DNA from: Rhodospirillales bacterium
GTDB taxonomy: Bacteria > Pseudomonadota > Alphaproteobacteria > Rhodospirillales > Casp-alpha2
Length of the DNA: 64,000 bases
Reading direction: 5' to 3'
Assembly (NCBI GenBank): GCA_021775095.1
Contig: JAJFII010000009.1
Location: forward strand, 143,507 to 207,506
Notes under the pieces: model-generated
What the model was told of the DNA's origin: nothing
Databases searched by the model: none
What the model saw: the letters and a program-made list of their open reading frames with translations, nothing else
Program-made: the position numbers and the translations under genes
Part shown: positions 1 through 7,459 of the stretch, in pieces
Layout: the number at the start of each line of letters is the position of its first letter
Position numbering within the stretch: the first letter of the stretch is position 1

Positions 1-2
1 CC

Positions 3-1454
3 TATATAAGTCGTAACATTCCCCTGACCGAATTGTGTAGTCAGGAAGGCCTTGAAATCATTGAAGCCAATGCGGATACGGTGCTGCAGGAAATCGGCAT
101 TGATTTTAACGATGATACAGAAGTGCTTGACCTGTGGCGCGATGCCGGTGCCGATGTCCAGGGCCAACGGGTTCGTTTCCCTAAGGGATTGCTGCGTGAA
201 TTGTTAAAAACCGTTCCGTCGCAGTTTACCCAACATGCCCGCAACCCGGCACGCAGTGTCGAGATTGGTGGCAAAAACCTGGTGTTTGCGCCGGTTTACG
301 GGCCGCCTTTTGTTCGTGATCTCGACGGTGGCCGACGCTACGGGACCATTGAAGATTTCCGCAATTTTGTGAAACTCGCCTATATGGCAGGTCCCATGCA
401 TCATTCGGGCGGCACGGTATGTGAACCGGTCGATCTGCCGGTTAATAAACGGCATTTCGATATGGTTTATACGCACATGCGCTACTCCGATAAACCCTAC
501 ATGGGATCGGTTACCCATCCGGACCGGGCCGCCGATACGGTCGCCATGTCGGAAATTCTGTTTGGCAAGGAGTTTGTTGATCAAAATACCGTTTGCACCA
601 GCCTGATTAACGTAAACTCGCCGATGGTTTATGATGCGACCATGTTGGGTGCCCTTAAGGTCTACGCCCGTGCCAATCAGGCGTCGATTGTTTCGCCGTT
701 TATCCTGTCCGGCGCGATGGCACCGGTATCAGCTGCAGGGACCCTGACGCAAGCGTTGGCCGAAGGCATGGCGGGCATGGCATTAACCCAGCTCCTGCGG
801 CCGGGATCGCCGGTTATATTTGGTGTTTTTGCCAGCGCCTTGTCCATGCAATCAGGTGCGCCTACGTTCGGCACGCCGGAACCGACGCTGGTGCTTTCAA
901 CGGCGGCCCAGCTGGCCCGGCGCCTGAACATTCCGTTCCGCTCTGGAGGGTCCTTTTGTGGATCAAAAATACCCGATGCCCAGGCGGCTTACGAAAGTGC
1001 CAGCAGCCTGCTGCCAGCCGTGCTCAGTGGTGTCAATTTCATGCTTCACAGCGCCGGTTGGCTCGAAGGGGGACTGGCATCAAGTTACGAAAAATTTGTG
1101 ATGGATATTGACCAGCTGTCGATGATGGAAGTGTTATGCAAAGGTGTTGACCTGTCGGAGAACGGCCAGGCCATGGACGCCATCAGGGAAGTCGGGCCGG
1201 GCGCCCACTATCTGGGCTGCAGTCATACCCAGGCCAATTTCGAGACGGCCTTCTACCGGTCCTCCATTGCCGACAATAATTCCTTCGAACAGTGGGATGC
1301 GGAGGGTGGGTTAAGGGCCGACGAGCGGGCCGCCAAAATCGTCAAACAGATGCTGGGCTCTTATCAATTGCCTGAACTGGATCCTGGGAAAGACGAAGAA
1401 CTTCAAAGTTTTATGAAAAATAGAAAAGCCAGTTTTCCGGATTCGAATATCTAA
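3..1454 (+). CDS. MttB-family corrinoid methyltransferase, 5' truncated by window edge
   Basis: The reading frame is open from the first bases, and the residues before the first possible internal start (a TTG at 33) match the usual MttB N-terminus (RNIPLTE followed by an EGL-EANADTVL helix). The true start therefore lies left of the window; about 483 of roughly 510 residues are present. Family members are TIM-barrel enzymes that move a methyl group from a quaternary or tertiary amine to a corrinoid protein. No in-frame TAG is present, so this is a non-pyrrolysine member of the glycine betaine or carnitine methyltransferase kind rather than a true trimethylamine methyltransferase. The partner corrinoid protein is not in the window. 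Family certain, substrate unknown. Confidence 0.88.
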   Translation, partial: YISRNIPLTELCSQEGLEIIEANADTVLQEIGIDFNDDTEVLDLWRDAGADVQGQRVRFPKGLLRELLKTVPSQFTQHARNPARSVEIGGKNLVFAPVYGPPFVRDLDGGRRYGTIEDFRNFVKLAYMAGPMHHSGGTVCEPVDLPVNKRHFDMVYTHMRYSDKPYMGSVTHPDRAADTVAMSEILFGKEFVDQNTVCTSLINVNSPMVYDATMLGALKVYARANQASIVSPFILSGAMAPVSAAGTLTQALAEGMAGMALTQLLRPGSPVIFGVFASALSMQSGAPTFGTPEPTLVLSTAAQLARRLNIPFRSGGSFCGSKIPDAQAAYESASSLLPAVLSGVNFMLHSAGWLEGGLASSYEKFVMDIDQLSMMEVLCKGVDLSENGQAMDAIREVGPGAHYLGCSHTQANFETAFYRSSIADNNSFEQWDAEGGLRADERAAKIVKQMLGSYQLPELDPGKDEELQSFMKNRKASFPDSNI

Positions 1455-1549
1455 TTTGGACGATCCGCAATGTGGTCTTCGCGGTGGGATGACGAACGCT
1501 GGCGGTGAACGGGCAAGGCCCCGGGAAACGGCGGCGTCAGCCGTTGGGA

Positions 1550-1714
1550 TCAATTTATGAGATCGTTAATGAGGCCAGCGATATCGTCATACCCCTGCTT
1601 TAAGAACCAACCGGCAACCAGTCCCATGGCAAACTGAATATCGAAAAAAAAGTTGAACATCCACCCCGCAAGAAACAGAAATCCAGAATACAACAAGCCG
1701 AAAATGAATTTCAT
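1550..1714 (-). CDS. small hydrophobic protein, 54 aa (tentative)
   Basis: An ATG frame on the minus strand encodes 54 residues beginning MKFIFGLLYSGFLFLAGWMF, rich in Phe, Leu and Gly, with one or two possible membrane segments (about 3-20 and 28-40) and a short acidic helical tail (QGYDDIAGLINDLIN). It fills most of the gap between the MttB-family gene and the MDR gene. No strong Shine-Dalgarno sequence precedes the ATG, and I recognise no family. Hydrophobic organisation with a Lys after the start suggests a real small membrane protein, but length alone cannot exclude chance. Conservation in related genomes would decide. Confidence 0.42.
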   Translation of the reverse strand: MKFIFGLLYSGFLFLAGWMFNFFFDIQFAMGLVAGWFLKQGYDDIAGLINDLIN

Positions 1715-1973
1715 AGTGTGCGGTCCCACTGGGTAAGAGCCTGAGCTAACTACGGCGTAACATAATGAGTCAGGTTTTTTTTGGAGTATTTACGTGTGAG
1801 GGCGGAAGGTATGCCCGTAATCACTACAAATCCAGGGCAAAACGCTGCCGGATTGGTTTTTGTCGTTTTGTATGCGACCTGTCGGGCCGGTTTTTATCTG
1901 ATTAAGCTTGGCGCGTGCGACAGTGCTCGTTACCATGTGCAATCTTTGATAACAGCCGCCAGGAGTCAGACTT
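1715..1973. other. intergenic stretch with a weak T-tract hairpin
   Basis: No gene is supported here. CCTGA (around 1739) can pair with TCAGG (1770-1774), followed by eight T at 1775-1782, a possible but weak plus-strand terminator with a large loop. The remainder leads into the Shine-Dalgarno of the next gene (AGGAG at 1961-1965). Confidence 0.3.
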
Positions 1974-2963
1974 TTGAAAGCAATTGAATATGCGCAATTT
2001 GGCGTTCCCCATGCCGTTTGTCGGTGTGTGGAGGTGGCGGATCCGGCTGCCCCCGCTGCCCATGAAGTGGTCGTTGCCGTTGAGGCATCAGCGATCAATC
2101 CGGCAGATTTGTTAATTATTCGTGGCGAATATCCGGGACCGGATGAACTGCCAGCCCGCCAGGGAATCGAAGGGGTTGGGCGGATCGACGCCATCGGCAG
2201 CGAAGTCACAGATCTTAACATCGGTGATCGGGTGCTGTTGTTAGGCCGGGGCAACTGGGCGGAGAAGATATTATGTTCAGCCGAACAGGTGGTGCGAATT
2301 CCAAAGGAACTGGATATTCTGCAAGCCGCGCAAATGAAAGCCAATCCACCGTCGGCGCATTTTATGCTGCAGGACTATGTCGATCTGGAGCCGGGTGACT
2401 TTGTCATCCAAAACGCGGCCAATTCCGCCGTCGGACAACATATCATCCGACTGGCAAAAATGCTCAATGTAAAAACCATCAATATCGTCCGGCGCGAGAA
2501 TTTGATCGAACCGTTGAAGGCGATCGGTGCCGATTATGTTTTTGTTGATGGCGATGATTTGGCGGCGCGTGTCCGCGCCGAGGTCGGTGATGCCAATATT
2601 CCCCTCGCTATTGATGCCGCTGGCGGTAAGTCGTGTGAGCATTTGGCCGATTGTTTGTCGGATTCGGGAATTGTCGTCAATTATGGGTTTCTATCCGGCG
2701 ATCCCTGCATGATTACGCCAACCCATACGATTATTCACCAAATCAACCTGACCGGGTTCTGGCTGGTCAAACGGCTTTTCCAACAGTCGCGGGAAGAAAT
2801 TGAAAACGTTTATCAGGGTATGGCCGATTTGTTTATCCAAAATACCCTGCATTCGCCGGTTGAGGCCACCTATCGGTTGGAACAGGTGGCCGAAGCGCTC
2901 GCCCACGCGGAGCGTGCAGGGCGCGATGGTAAAATCCTGTTTGTGGCAAATGGCGACGGCTAG
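1974..2963 (+). CDS. MDR-family NAD(P)H-dependent reductase, enoyl-thioester reductase (MECR/Etr1)-like
   Basis: A 329-aa medium-chain dehydrogenase/reductase. The N-terminal GroES-like domain (about 1-120) has INPADLLIIRGEYP and GIEGVGRIDAIG; the Rossmann half contains GDFVIQNAANSAVGQHIIRL (about 140-160) and KTINIVRR, phrases typical of mitochondrial-type trans-2-enoyl reductases. The catalytic-zinc ligands of alcohol dehydrogenases are absent. The TTG start at 1974 is supported by AGGAG eight bases upstream. It probably reduces an activated double bond or quinone with NADPH; the substrate is unknown. Its stop codon TAG is also the first part of the MITE-like element that follows, so the native 3' end may have been altered by the insertion. 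It lies ahead of a hydratase gene on the same strand. Confidence 0.8.
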   Translation: MKAIEYAQFGVPHAVCRCVEVADPAAPAAHEVVVAVEASAINPADLLIIRGEYPGPDELPARQGIEGVGRIDAIGSEVTDLNIGDRVLLLGRGNWAEKILCSAEQVVRIPKELDILQAAQMKANPPSAHFMLQDYVDLEPGDFVIQNAANSAVGQHIIRLAKMLNVKTINIVRRENLIEPLKAIGADYVFVDGDDLAARVRAEVGDANIPLAIDAAGGKSCEHLADCLSDSGIVVNYGFLSGDPCMITPTHTIIHQINLTGFWLVKRLFQQSREEIENVYQGMADLFIQNTLHSPVEATYRLEQVAEALAHAERAGRDGKILFVANGDG

Positions 2964-3260
2964 AGCGTGTTTTCCCTAATTGGATTCACTGAGATCGAAT
3001 ACGGGCCCCTCCCGACAGGAGAAGACGCGCAGGCGATGTCTCTCTCGGGCCATGCAACGGCTCTGCCGGGCAGCGGGCGCATCGTCAAGCGTTTTCGACG
3101 CAGCGGGCGGCGGCCGTATTCGACCAAAGGCAATGCGTCCAGCCCACCGAACCGCGTCAGGCCCCGTTTGCGATGCGCCAGCATCGCCGCACGTACCCTT
3201 CCTTATCGGAGACCCGGACGCGCTGTCTCAGCGGTTCCAATTAGGGAAGACACGCTCTAG
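2960..3260. mobile_element. MITE-like non-autonomous element with ~35-bp terminal inverted repeats
   Basis: The ends are near-perfect inverted copies: both read inward from CTAG as CTAGAGCGTGT, one variable base, TTCCCTAATTGGA, then a weaker match ending in TGAGA. The element is about 300 bp, GC-rich inside and encodes no recognisable transposase, so it would have to be moved in trans. CTAG at both ends fits TA-targeting transposases of the IS630/Tc1 type (known preference, inferred here). The left CTAG supplies the TAG stop of the MDR gene; the right CTAG ends with the G of the GTG start of the next gene. A frame stays open through the interior (2967-3260) but looks fortuitous. Confidence 0.8.
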
Positions 3261-4048
3261 TGGAGATAAAGAAAATACAGGAAGCGGCAAGCAAGTTTGT
3301 TGAATTAAGACTGGCACTGTCGCCGTCCGCACCTGTTGCCGACGGTTTGCGGCCCGGTGATATCGACCAGGGTTATCGCCTGCAAAAAGCTGCGGCGGAA
3401 CTTCTCGACCCTCATAAGGGAGCCGTATGCGGTTATAAAATCGGCTGTACGACGCCGGTGATGCAAAAGTTTTTAGGGATCAATCACCCCTGTTCCGGGC
3501 GGCTTTATAACAACGAAGTGTTCGCCAGCGCGGTGACCCTCAAAACGGCAGATTTTGTAGCCGTTGGCGTCGAATGCGAAATCGCCCTGCGCCTTGGTAA
3601 GGATTTGCGGTCGCAGGATCGACCCCATTCACCGGAATCCCTGATAGCGGCTGTCAGTGAAGTTATGGCGGCGGCCGAAATTGTTGATAACCGTTATCAG
3701 AATTTTCATGAATTTGGCATCCCGAGCCTGATTGCCGATGACTTTTTTTCCGCTGGTGCCGTATTAGGCCGGCCCGTGGCGCTGGCTGATGTTGATCTGG
3801 CAACATTGCGGGGCACAACCAGAATTGATGATGTTGAAGTCGGCTCCGGATTGGGGTCCGATGTGATGGGGCATCCGTTAACGGCGCTTGCCTGGTTAGC
3901 CAACAAACAATGTGGACGCGGTGAAATGCTCAAGGCGGGAGATGTTATTATGACCGGGTCCGTCGTCGAGACCCAGTGGATAGATCGGCCTTGTGTTGTG
4001 ACCTGTGACATACCGCCATTGGGGCGGGTGCAGTTGGAATTCCACTAA
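3260..4048 (+). CDS. 2-keto-4-pentenoate hydratase / fumarylacetoacetate hydrolase-fold enzyme (MhpD family)
   Basis: A 262-aa full-length member of the hydratase/decarboxylase branch of the FAH superfamily, which hydrates 2-hydroxypenta-2,4-dienoate-type acids or decarboxylates oxo-diacids in ring-cleavage and related pathways. Recognisable pieces are YKIGCTT (about 59-65), the metal-binding VGVECEIAL with Glu near 105 and 107, a third Glu in EIVDNRY near 140, and GSGLGSDVMGHPLTALAWLA toward the C-terminus. The GTG start uses the last base of the upstream MITE, so the leader has been replaced by the element; no clear Shine-Dalgarno precedes it. A downstream start is possible but would remove conserved N-terminal helix. 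Substrate unknown; likely a pathway step shared with the neighbouring catabolic operon. Confidence 0.85.
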   Translation: MEIKKIQEAASKFVELRLALSPSAPVADGLRPGDIDQGYRLQKAAAELLDPHKGAVCGYKIGCTTPVMQKFLGINHPCSGRLYNNEVFASAVTLKTADFVAVGVECEIALRLGKDLRSQDRPHSPESLIAAVSEVMAAAEIVDNRYQNFHEFGIPSLIADDFFSAGAVLGRPVALADVDLATLRGTTRIDDVEVGSGLGSDVMGHPLTALAWLANKQCGRGEMLKAGDVIMTGSVVETQWIDRPCVVTCDIPPLGRVQLEFH

Positions 4049-4248
4049 CGTATTCACACTTTTTCCATCGCAAAGCCTGAATGAAGCGCACTAACTATTT
4101 TCCGGATTTCCTTAAACGCTTGAGGAATACCGACGACAGTTCAACTTCCGGTCTGAACATTTCTTCCTTCCCTTCAATTGATATGGGTCCTGAACCTCCT
4201 ATGCTGTTTTATCGATAAAGTGCAGAAAATCGCCCTTTAACAAAGTTA
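4049..4248. other. gap after the hydratase gene, no gene seen
   Basis: About 200 bases without a supported reading frame. It separates the hydratase gene from the regulated promoter of the ABC-transporter operon. I see no strong terminator hairpin; the sequence becomes AT-rich toward the promoter. Confidence 0.5.
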
Positions 4249-4262
4249 TGAATGCGCATTCA
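4249..4262. promoter_or_regulatory. upstream operator O1, TGAATGCGCATTCA
   Basis: A perfect 14-bp palindrome with a central CG, the architecture bound by LacI-family repressors. It sits 8 bases before the predicted -35 box and is identical to a second copy at 4304. The LacI-family regulator encoded inside the operon (11867-12898) is the obvious candidate ligand, by inference. Confidence 0.75.
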
Positions 4263-4270
4263 TATTTTTG

Positions 4271-4299
4271 TTGACTCCTTTCCCATAGATAAGCTATCT
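4271..4299 (+). promoter_or_regulatory. predicted sigma70-type promoter of the transporter/catabolic operon
   Basis: TTGACT at 4271-4276 (one mismatch to TTGACA) is followed after 17 bases by CTATCT at 4294-4299 as the likely -10. The box pair lies between the two identical palindromes, so repressor bound at either or both would block polymerase. The -10 is a poor match, as is common for regulated promoters. Confidence 0.6.
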
Positions 4300-4303
4300 C
4301 TTC

Positions 4304-4317
4304 TGAATGCGCATTCA
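4304..4317. promoter_or_regulatory. downstream operator O2, TGAATGCGCATTCA
   Basis: Second exact copy of the 14-bp palindrome, placed just after the predicted -10 and so over the transcription start. The centre-to-centre distance from O1 is 55 bp, about five helical turns, which would allow cooperative or looped binding. No other copy was noticed in the window. Confidence 0.75.
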
Positions 4318-4384
4318 AGGAGGTGGCTCTTTGGCTGAAGTACACTCCAAAGGGTTTTTCGGGTAATTTACAAGGAGGAATAAA

Positions 4385-5713
4385 ATGGCATTGAAAAGAA
4401 GAATTTTATTGATGGCAGGATTGGTCGCCGTCTTGTCAGCTGCCCTGCCGAATATGGGATCGGCAGCTGAAATGAAATACAATTTACTGCCGGGGAAACC
4501 ACAAGCCGGGAAAAAGCTCAATATTTTATCGGTAGTCACGCCGCAATTCGACGGACTAATGCTGCGCGACAAGGAATTTACGGATATGACAGGGATCGAG
4601 ACGGAGTGGACGTTCATTCCCTTCGGTTCACTACAGGAAAAAATTTCTGCGGAAGGGATTGCAGCAAACGGTGCCTATGACGTTGTCAATTTTCTGGATA
4701 GCTGGGGCCCACCTAACAGCCATTGGTTAATGCCAATTGACGATCTCATGAAGCGGGATGGAATTTCCATGGACCGTTATCCAGCCGCTTTTGCCCGCTC
4801 TGCACAATTTGAGGGTAAAACACTGGGTTTCCCATTGCGGGCGCACCCACAGTTGATGTTTTATCGGAAAGACCTTGTTCCCAATCCACCCAAAAGCTGG
4901 GCGGATGTGATTAAAATTGGCAAAGAGCTTAAAAAAACCAACCCAGATATTGCTCCGTTGGCGCTTTATTATAACAACGATGGCAATCGCCAGAACCTGT
5001 TCATATGGATCAACTTCCTTTGGGCGGCGGGGGCAGACGTTTTCAATAATGACTGGACGGCCGCATTCGTGTCTGAAGCGGGAATGAAAGCCACAGAGGA
5101 TTATATCGCCCTTCATACCACACACAAAGTGACGAACCCCAGTTCGTTAGCGTTTGTCGAGCAAGATGCGCGTCAGTCCTTTATGCAGGGAAAATCTGCG
5201 ATGATTCCCGTATGGTGGTGGGCCTATTCCGGTTTCTATAATCCAAAGAGCTCGACCCTTACGAAAGAACAAGTCGGGTTTACCGGCATGCCTTCTTACA
5301 ACGGGGTTACCAAGACTTACGCGATTTCAATGCCGTTCTCGATTTCAAACTATTCGAAAAACAAGGATGCGGCGTGGGAGTTTCTTAAATGGTTGTCGAA
5401 CCCGGAAATGGACCGCGCCAATGCGATCCAGCGGGAAGTTGCTGGTAAAAAGATTGTCAACAACGTGGTTACCCATATCTCCAGCTTGAAAGATAGTGAA
5501 GTGAATTCTGCGAACGACGGCATTCAAGCTGCCGCCTGGGAAAGCCTGAAGGAATCGGACATTATGCCGCAGATTGCTGAATGGCCGGAGGTTGGCGATA
5601 TCTTATCGGCGGCGATCGCAAAAGCCGCGAGTGGTGGAGATGTTCGCGCTCTCATGAAGGAAGCGGCGGAACAATCAGACCGTATCCTTAAGCGTGCCGG
5701 TCGTATCAAATAA
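4385..5713 (+). CDS. ABC transporter family 1 extracellular solute-binding protein
   Basis: A 442-aa periplasmic binding protein of the sugar (MalE/UgpB) type. A classical signal peptide covers about 1-28 (KRR, hydrophobic core, small residues before AAEMK). The mature part has the family layout: N-lobe LNILSVVTPQFDG, hinge-region LYYNNDGNRQNLFIWINFLW, and a C-lobe with AISMPFSISNYSKNKDAAWEF and the WLSNPEM helix. A strong Shine-Dalgarno (AAGGAGG) lies just before the ATG. First gene of the operon, immediately downstream of the two-operator promoter, and followed by an intercistronic hairpin consistent with higher expression of the binding protein than of the permeases. Family 1 members mostly bind carbohydrates, glycerol phosphodiesters or polyols; the ligand here is unknown. 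Confidence 0.92.
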   Translation: MALKRRILLMAGLVAVLSAALPNMGSAAEMKYNLLPGKPQAGKKLNILSVVTPQFDGLMLRDKEFTDMTGIETEWTFIPFGSLQEKISAEGIAANGAYDVVNFLDSWGPPNSHWLMPIDDLMKRDGISMDRYPAAFARSAQFEGKTLGFPLRAHPQLMFYRKDLVPNPPKSWADVIKIGKELKKTNPDIAPLALYYNNDGNRQNLFIWINFLWAAGADVFNNDWTAAFVSEAGMKATEDYIALHTTHKVTNPSSLAFVEQDARQSFMQGKSAMIPVWWWAYSGFYNPKSSTLTKEQVGFTGMPSYNGVTKTYAISMPFSISNYSKNKDAAWEFLKWLSNPEMDRANAIQREVAGKKIVNNVVTHISSLKDSEVNSANDGIQAAAWESLKESDIMPQIAEWPEVGDILSAAIAKAASGGDVRALMKEAAEQSDRILKRAGRIK

Positions 5714-5720
5714 AAACGAA

Positions 5721-5748
5721 GGAGGAGGCGGTTCATCCCGCCTCCTTT
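5721..5748 (+). terminator. intercistronic hairpin after the binding-protein gene
   Basis: AGGAGGCGG (5723-5731) pairs with CCGCCTCCT (5738-5746) around a 6-base loop; two G-U pairs can extend it, and a T-rich TTATTT follows. It lies between the binding-protein and permease genes, 7 bases before the permease ATG, where such hairpins usually act as partial terminators or 3'-end stabilisers. Confidence 0.75.
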
Positions 5749-5754
5749 ATTTCC

Positions 5755-6627
5755 ATGCGCGATAAGTCATTAAAATACGTATTGGTTCTCCCTGCTGTCT
5801 TTGTGGTTTTTGCCACGGCAATTTGGCCGCTTGTTGAATCCCTCCGCCTGTCCTTTACGGTCGGACGGCTCAACAGGCCCAATTTTCCACAAGAATATCT
5901 GGGGTTCGAAAACTATGCCTGGGCCTTTCTAGAAGAACCGGCATTTTGGAACTCTGTTCAGGTCACTGCGATTTACACGCTTGTGACTGTTGTATTAACA
6001 ACGGTCCTGGCACTCGGGCTCGCCCTTTTATTGTCGCCTGGTGGCAGGCTACGCTCAACTGTACAGACTCTTTTGATCCTGCCATTTGCCATGTCGCCTG
6101 CGTTGATTGGTGTGTCGTTCCGGTTCATGTTTAATCCGGAATTCGGGTTGTTTGATGCATTCTTCAGCTTTGTTTTTCCGCCGCTCGCACATATCAGTTG
6201 GTTATCTGATCCAACATTAGCCTTCGCAGTTGTCGTAATGGCCGATGTCTGGGGTTGGATCCCCTTTTTAACCTTGGTTCTTATTGGTGGCTTGGCCTCG
6301 GTTCCGCGCGATACCATCGAGGCTGCGCAAGTCGATGGTGCGAGTGGATGGCGGGTTTTTAAAGATGTTACGCTGCCGCAGTTAATGCCGGTGCTGGCTG
6401 TTGTTATTATTCTTAAAACAATATTTTCACTAAAAACATTTGATCAGATTTATATGCTGACCAACGGCGGGCCTGGCACCGCGACACAAACTCTCAGCCA
6501 TTACATTTACTTTAGTGGCCTGAAATACGGTCAAATTGGTTACTCCGCGTCTGTTGCCTGGTTGATGGTCATACCCATGATTTTCCTAACCTATTTATAC
6601 GCTAAACACATGTTTAGGAAGGGTTGA
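5755..6627 (+). CDS. ABC sugar-type permease, MalF/UgpA family
   Basis: A 290-aa integral membrane protein with six predicted helices, the first directly at the N-terminus (YVLVLPAVFVVFATAIWP). The cytoplasmic EAA loop that contacts the ATPase is clear: IEAAQVDGASGWRVFKDVTLPQL at about 188-210. A conserved TNGGPGTATQTLSHYIY region precedes the last helix. No Shine-Dalgarno is evident because the preceding hairpin occupies the leader, so translation may depend on the upstream gene. Forms the transmembrane pore with the next gene product; its ligand is set by the binding protein and is not known. Confidence 0.92.
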   Translation: MRDKSLKYVLVLPAVFVVFATAIWPLVESLRLSFTVGRLNRPNFPQEYLGFENYAWAFLEEPAFWNSVQVTAIYTLVTVVLTTVLALGLALLLSPGGRLRSTVQTLLILPFAMSPALIGVSFRFMFNPEFGLFDAFFSFVFPPLAHISWLSDPTLAFAVVVMADVWGWIPFLTLVLIGGLASVPRDTIEAAQVDGASGWRVFKDVTLPQLMPVLAVVIILKTIFSLKTFDQIYMLTNGGPGTATQTLSHYIYFSGLKYGQIGYSASVAWLMVIPMIFLTYLYAKHMFRKG

Positions 6628-6631
6628 CAAA

Positions 6632-7459
6632 ATGACCGGCAAACAAAAAAAGCAGTTCTGGAACGCGCTTCAAGTCATCCTCATATTGACCGCAGCATTC
6701 ATAATGCTGATACCCATCATTTGGATTTTTTTGGCAGCATTTAAAACCCATGTCGATGTCTATCAATTGAAAGTCTTTTTCACACCAACCATTGAAAATT
6801 TTGGCACCGTCTTTGAGAGCCCTTATCATTTGGGTGACAAGCTCTATAACTCAACAGTCGTTGCCGGTGTCACAGTTCTGTTTGCGATCCCAATTGCAAC
6901 CTGTGCCGCCTATTCGTTTTCACGGTTTTCGTTGACCGGTGAAATGACGATGCTGGTCATGATCCTGGCGACACAATTTGTCCCGGCCGTTGTCATTATT
7001 TTACCGTTTTTTGTGATGTTCAGAGATATAGGACTTTTGGATACGCGGCTTGGCCTCATTCTCATTAATCTGGCAATTGTAATGCCCTTCGCCATATGGA
7101 TGATAAAAGGGTTTATTGACGGGATCCCCATAGAAACCGAAGAAGCGGCTATGGTAGACGGCTCAACCCGGATCCAAGTTATTCTAAATATCGTTCTGCC
7201 GATGGCCGCCCCGGGATTATTTACGGCAGGAATCTTCTGTTTTATTCTGGCTTGGAACGAATTTTTATTTGCTTTGATTCTAACCAACAAAGACGCAGTA
7301 ACACTGCCCATCGGTCTTGCCTTATTTAAGGCCGAAGAGGGCGATCTATGGAATCTGTTGTCAGCAGCAGGGATCATCATAATGGCGCCGATGTTTGTAT
7401 TGGCGCTCATTATCAGAAAACATTTTGTGCAAGGTATGACCATGGGGGCAGTGCGCTAA
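6632..7459 (+). CDS. ABC sugar-type permease, MalG/UgpE family
   Basis: A 275-aa six-helix partner permease. The first membrane segment is VILILTAAFIMLIPIIWIF (about 15-33); the EAA loop reads EEAAMVDGSTRIQVILNIVLP (about 168-188) followed by the usual AAPGLFTAGIF helix and AWNEFLFALIL. It starts 4 bases after the previous gene and its TAA stop overlaps the ATG of the ATPase gene (TAATG), indicating coupled translation. Confidence 0.92.
   Translation: MTGKQKKQFWNALQVILILTAAFIMLIPIIWIFLAAFKTHVDVYQLKVFFTPTIENFGTVFESPYHLGDKLYNSTVVAGVTVLFAIPIATCAAYSFSRFSLTGEMTMLVMILATQFVPAVVIILPFFVMFRDIGLLDTRLGLILINLAIVMPFAIWMIKGFIDGIPIETEEAAMVDGSTRIQVILNIVLPMAAPGLFTAGIFCFILAWNEFLFALILTNKDAVTLPIGLALFKAEEGDLWNLLSAAGIIIMAPMFVLALIIRKHFVQGMTMGAVR

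Noticed and set aside
1790..2344. 184-codon minus-strand open frame
   Set aside because: It lies antisense to the MDR gene with no family features or ribosome site; the plus-strand protein is clearly conserved.
2967..3303. 97- and 107-codon plus-strand frames inside the MITE
   Set aside because: They run through the terminal repeats and lack any protein features; GC-rich sequence keeps frames open by chance.
6910..7443. 177-codon minus-strand open frame
   Set aside because: Complement of the second permease gene; composition is that of a shadow frame.
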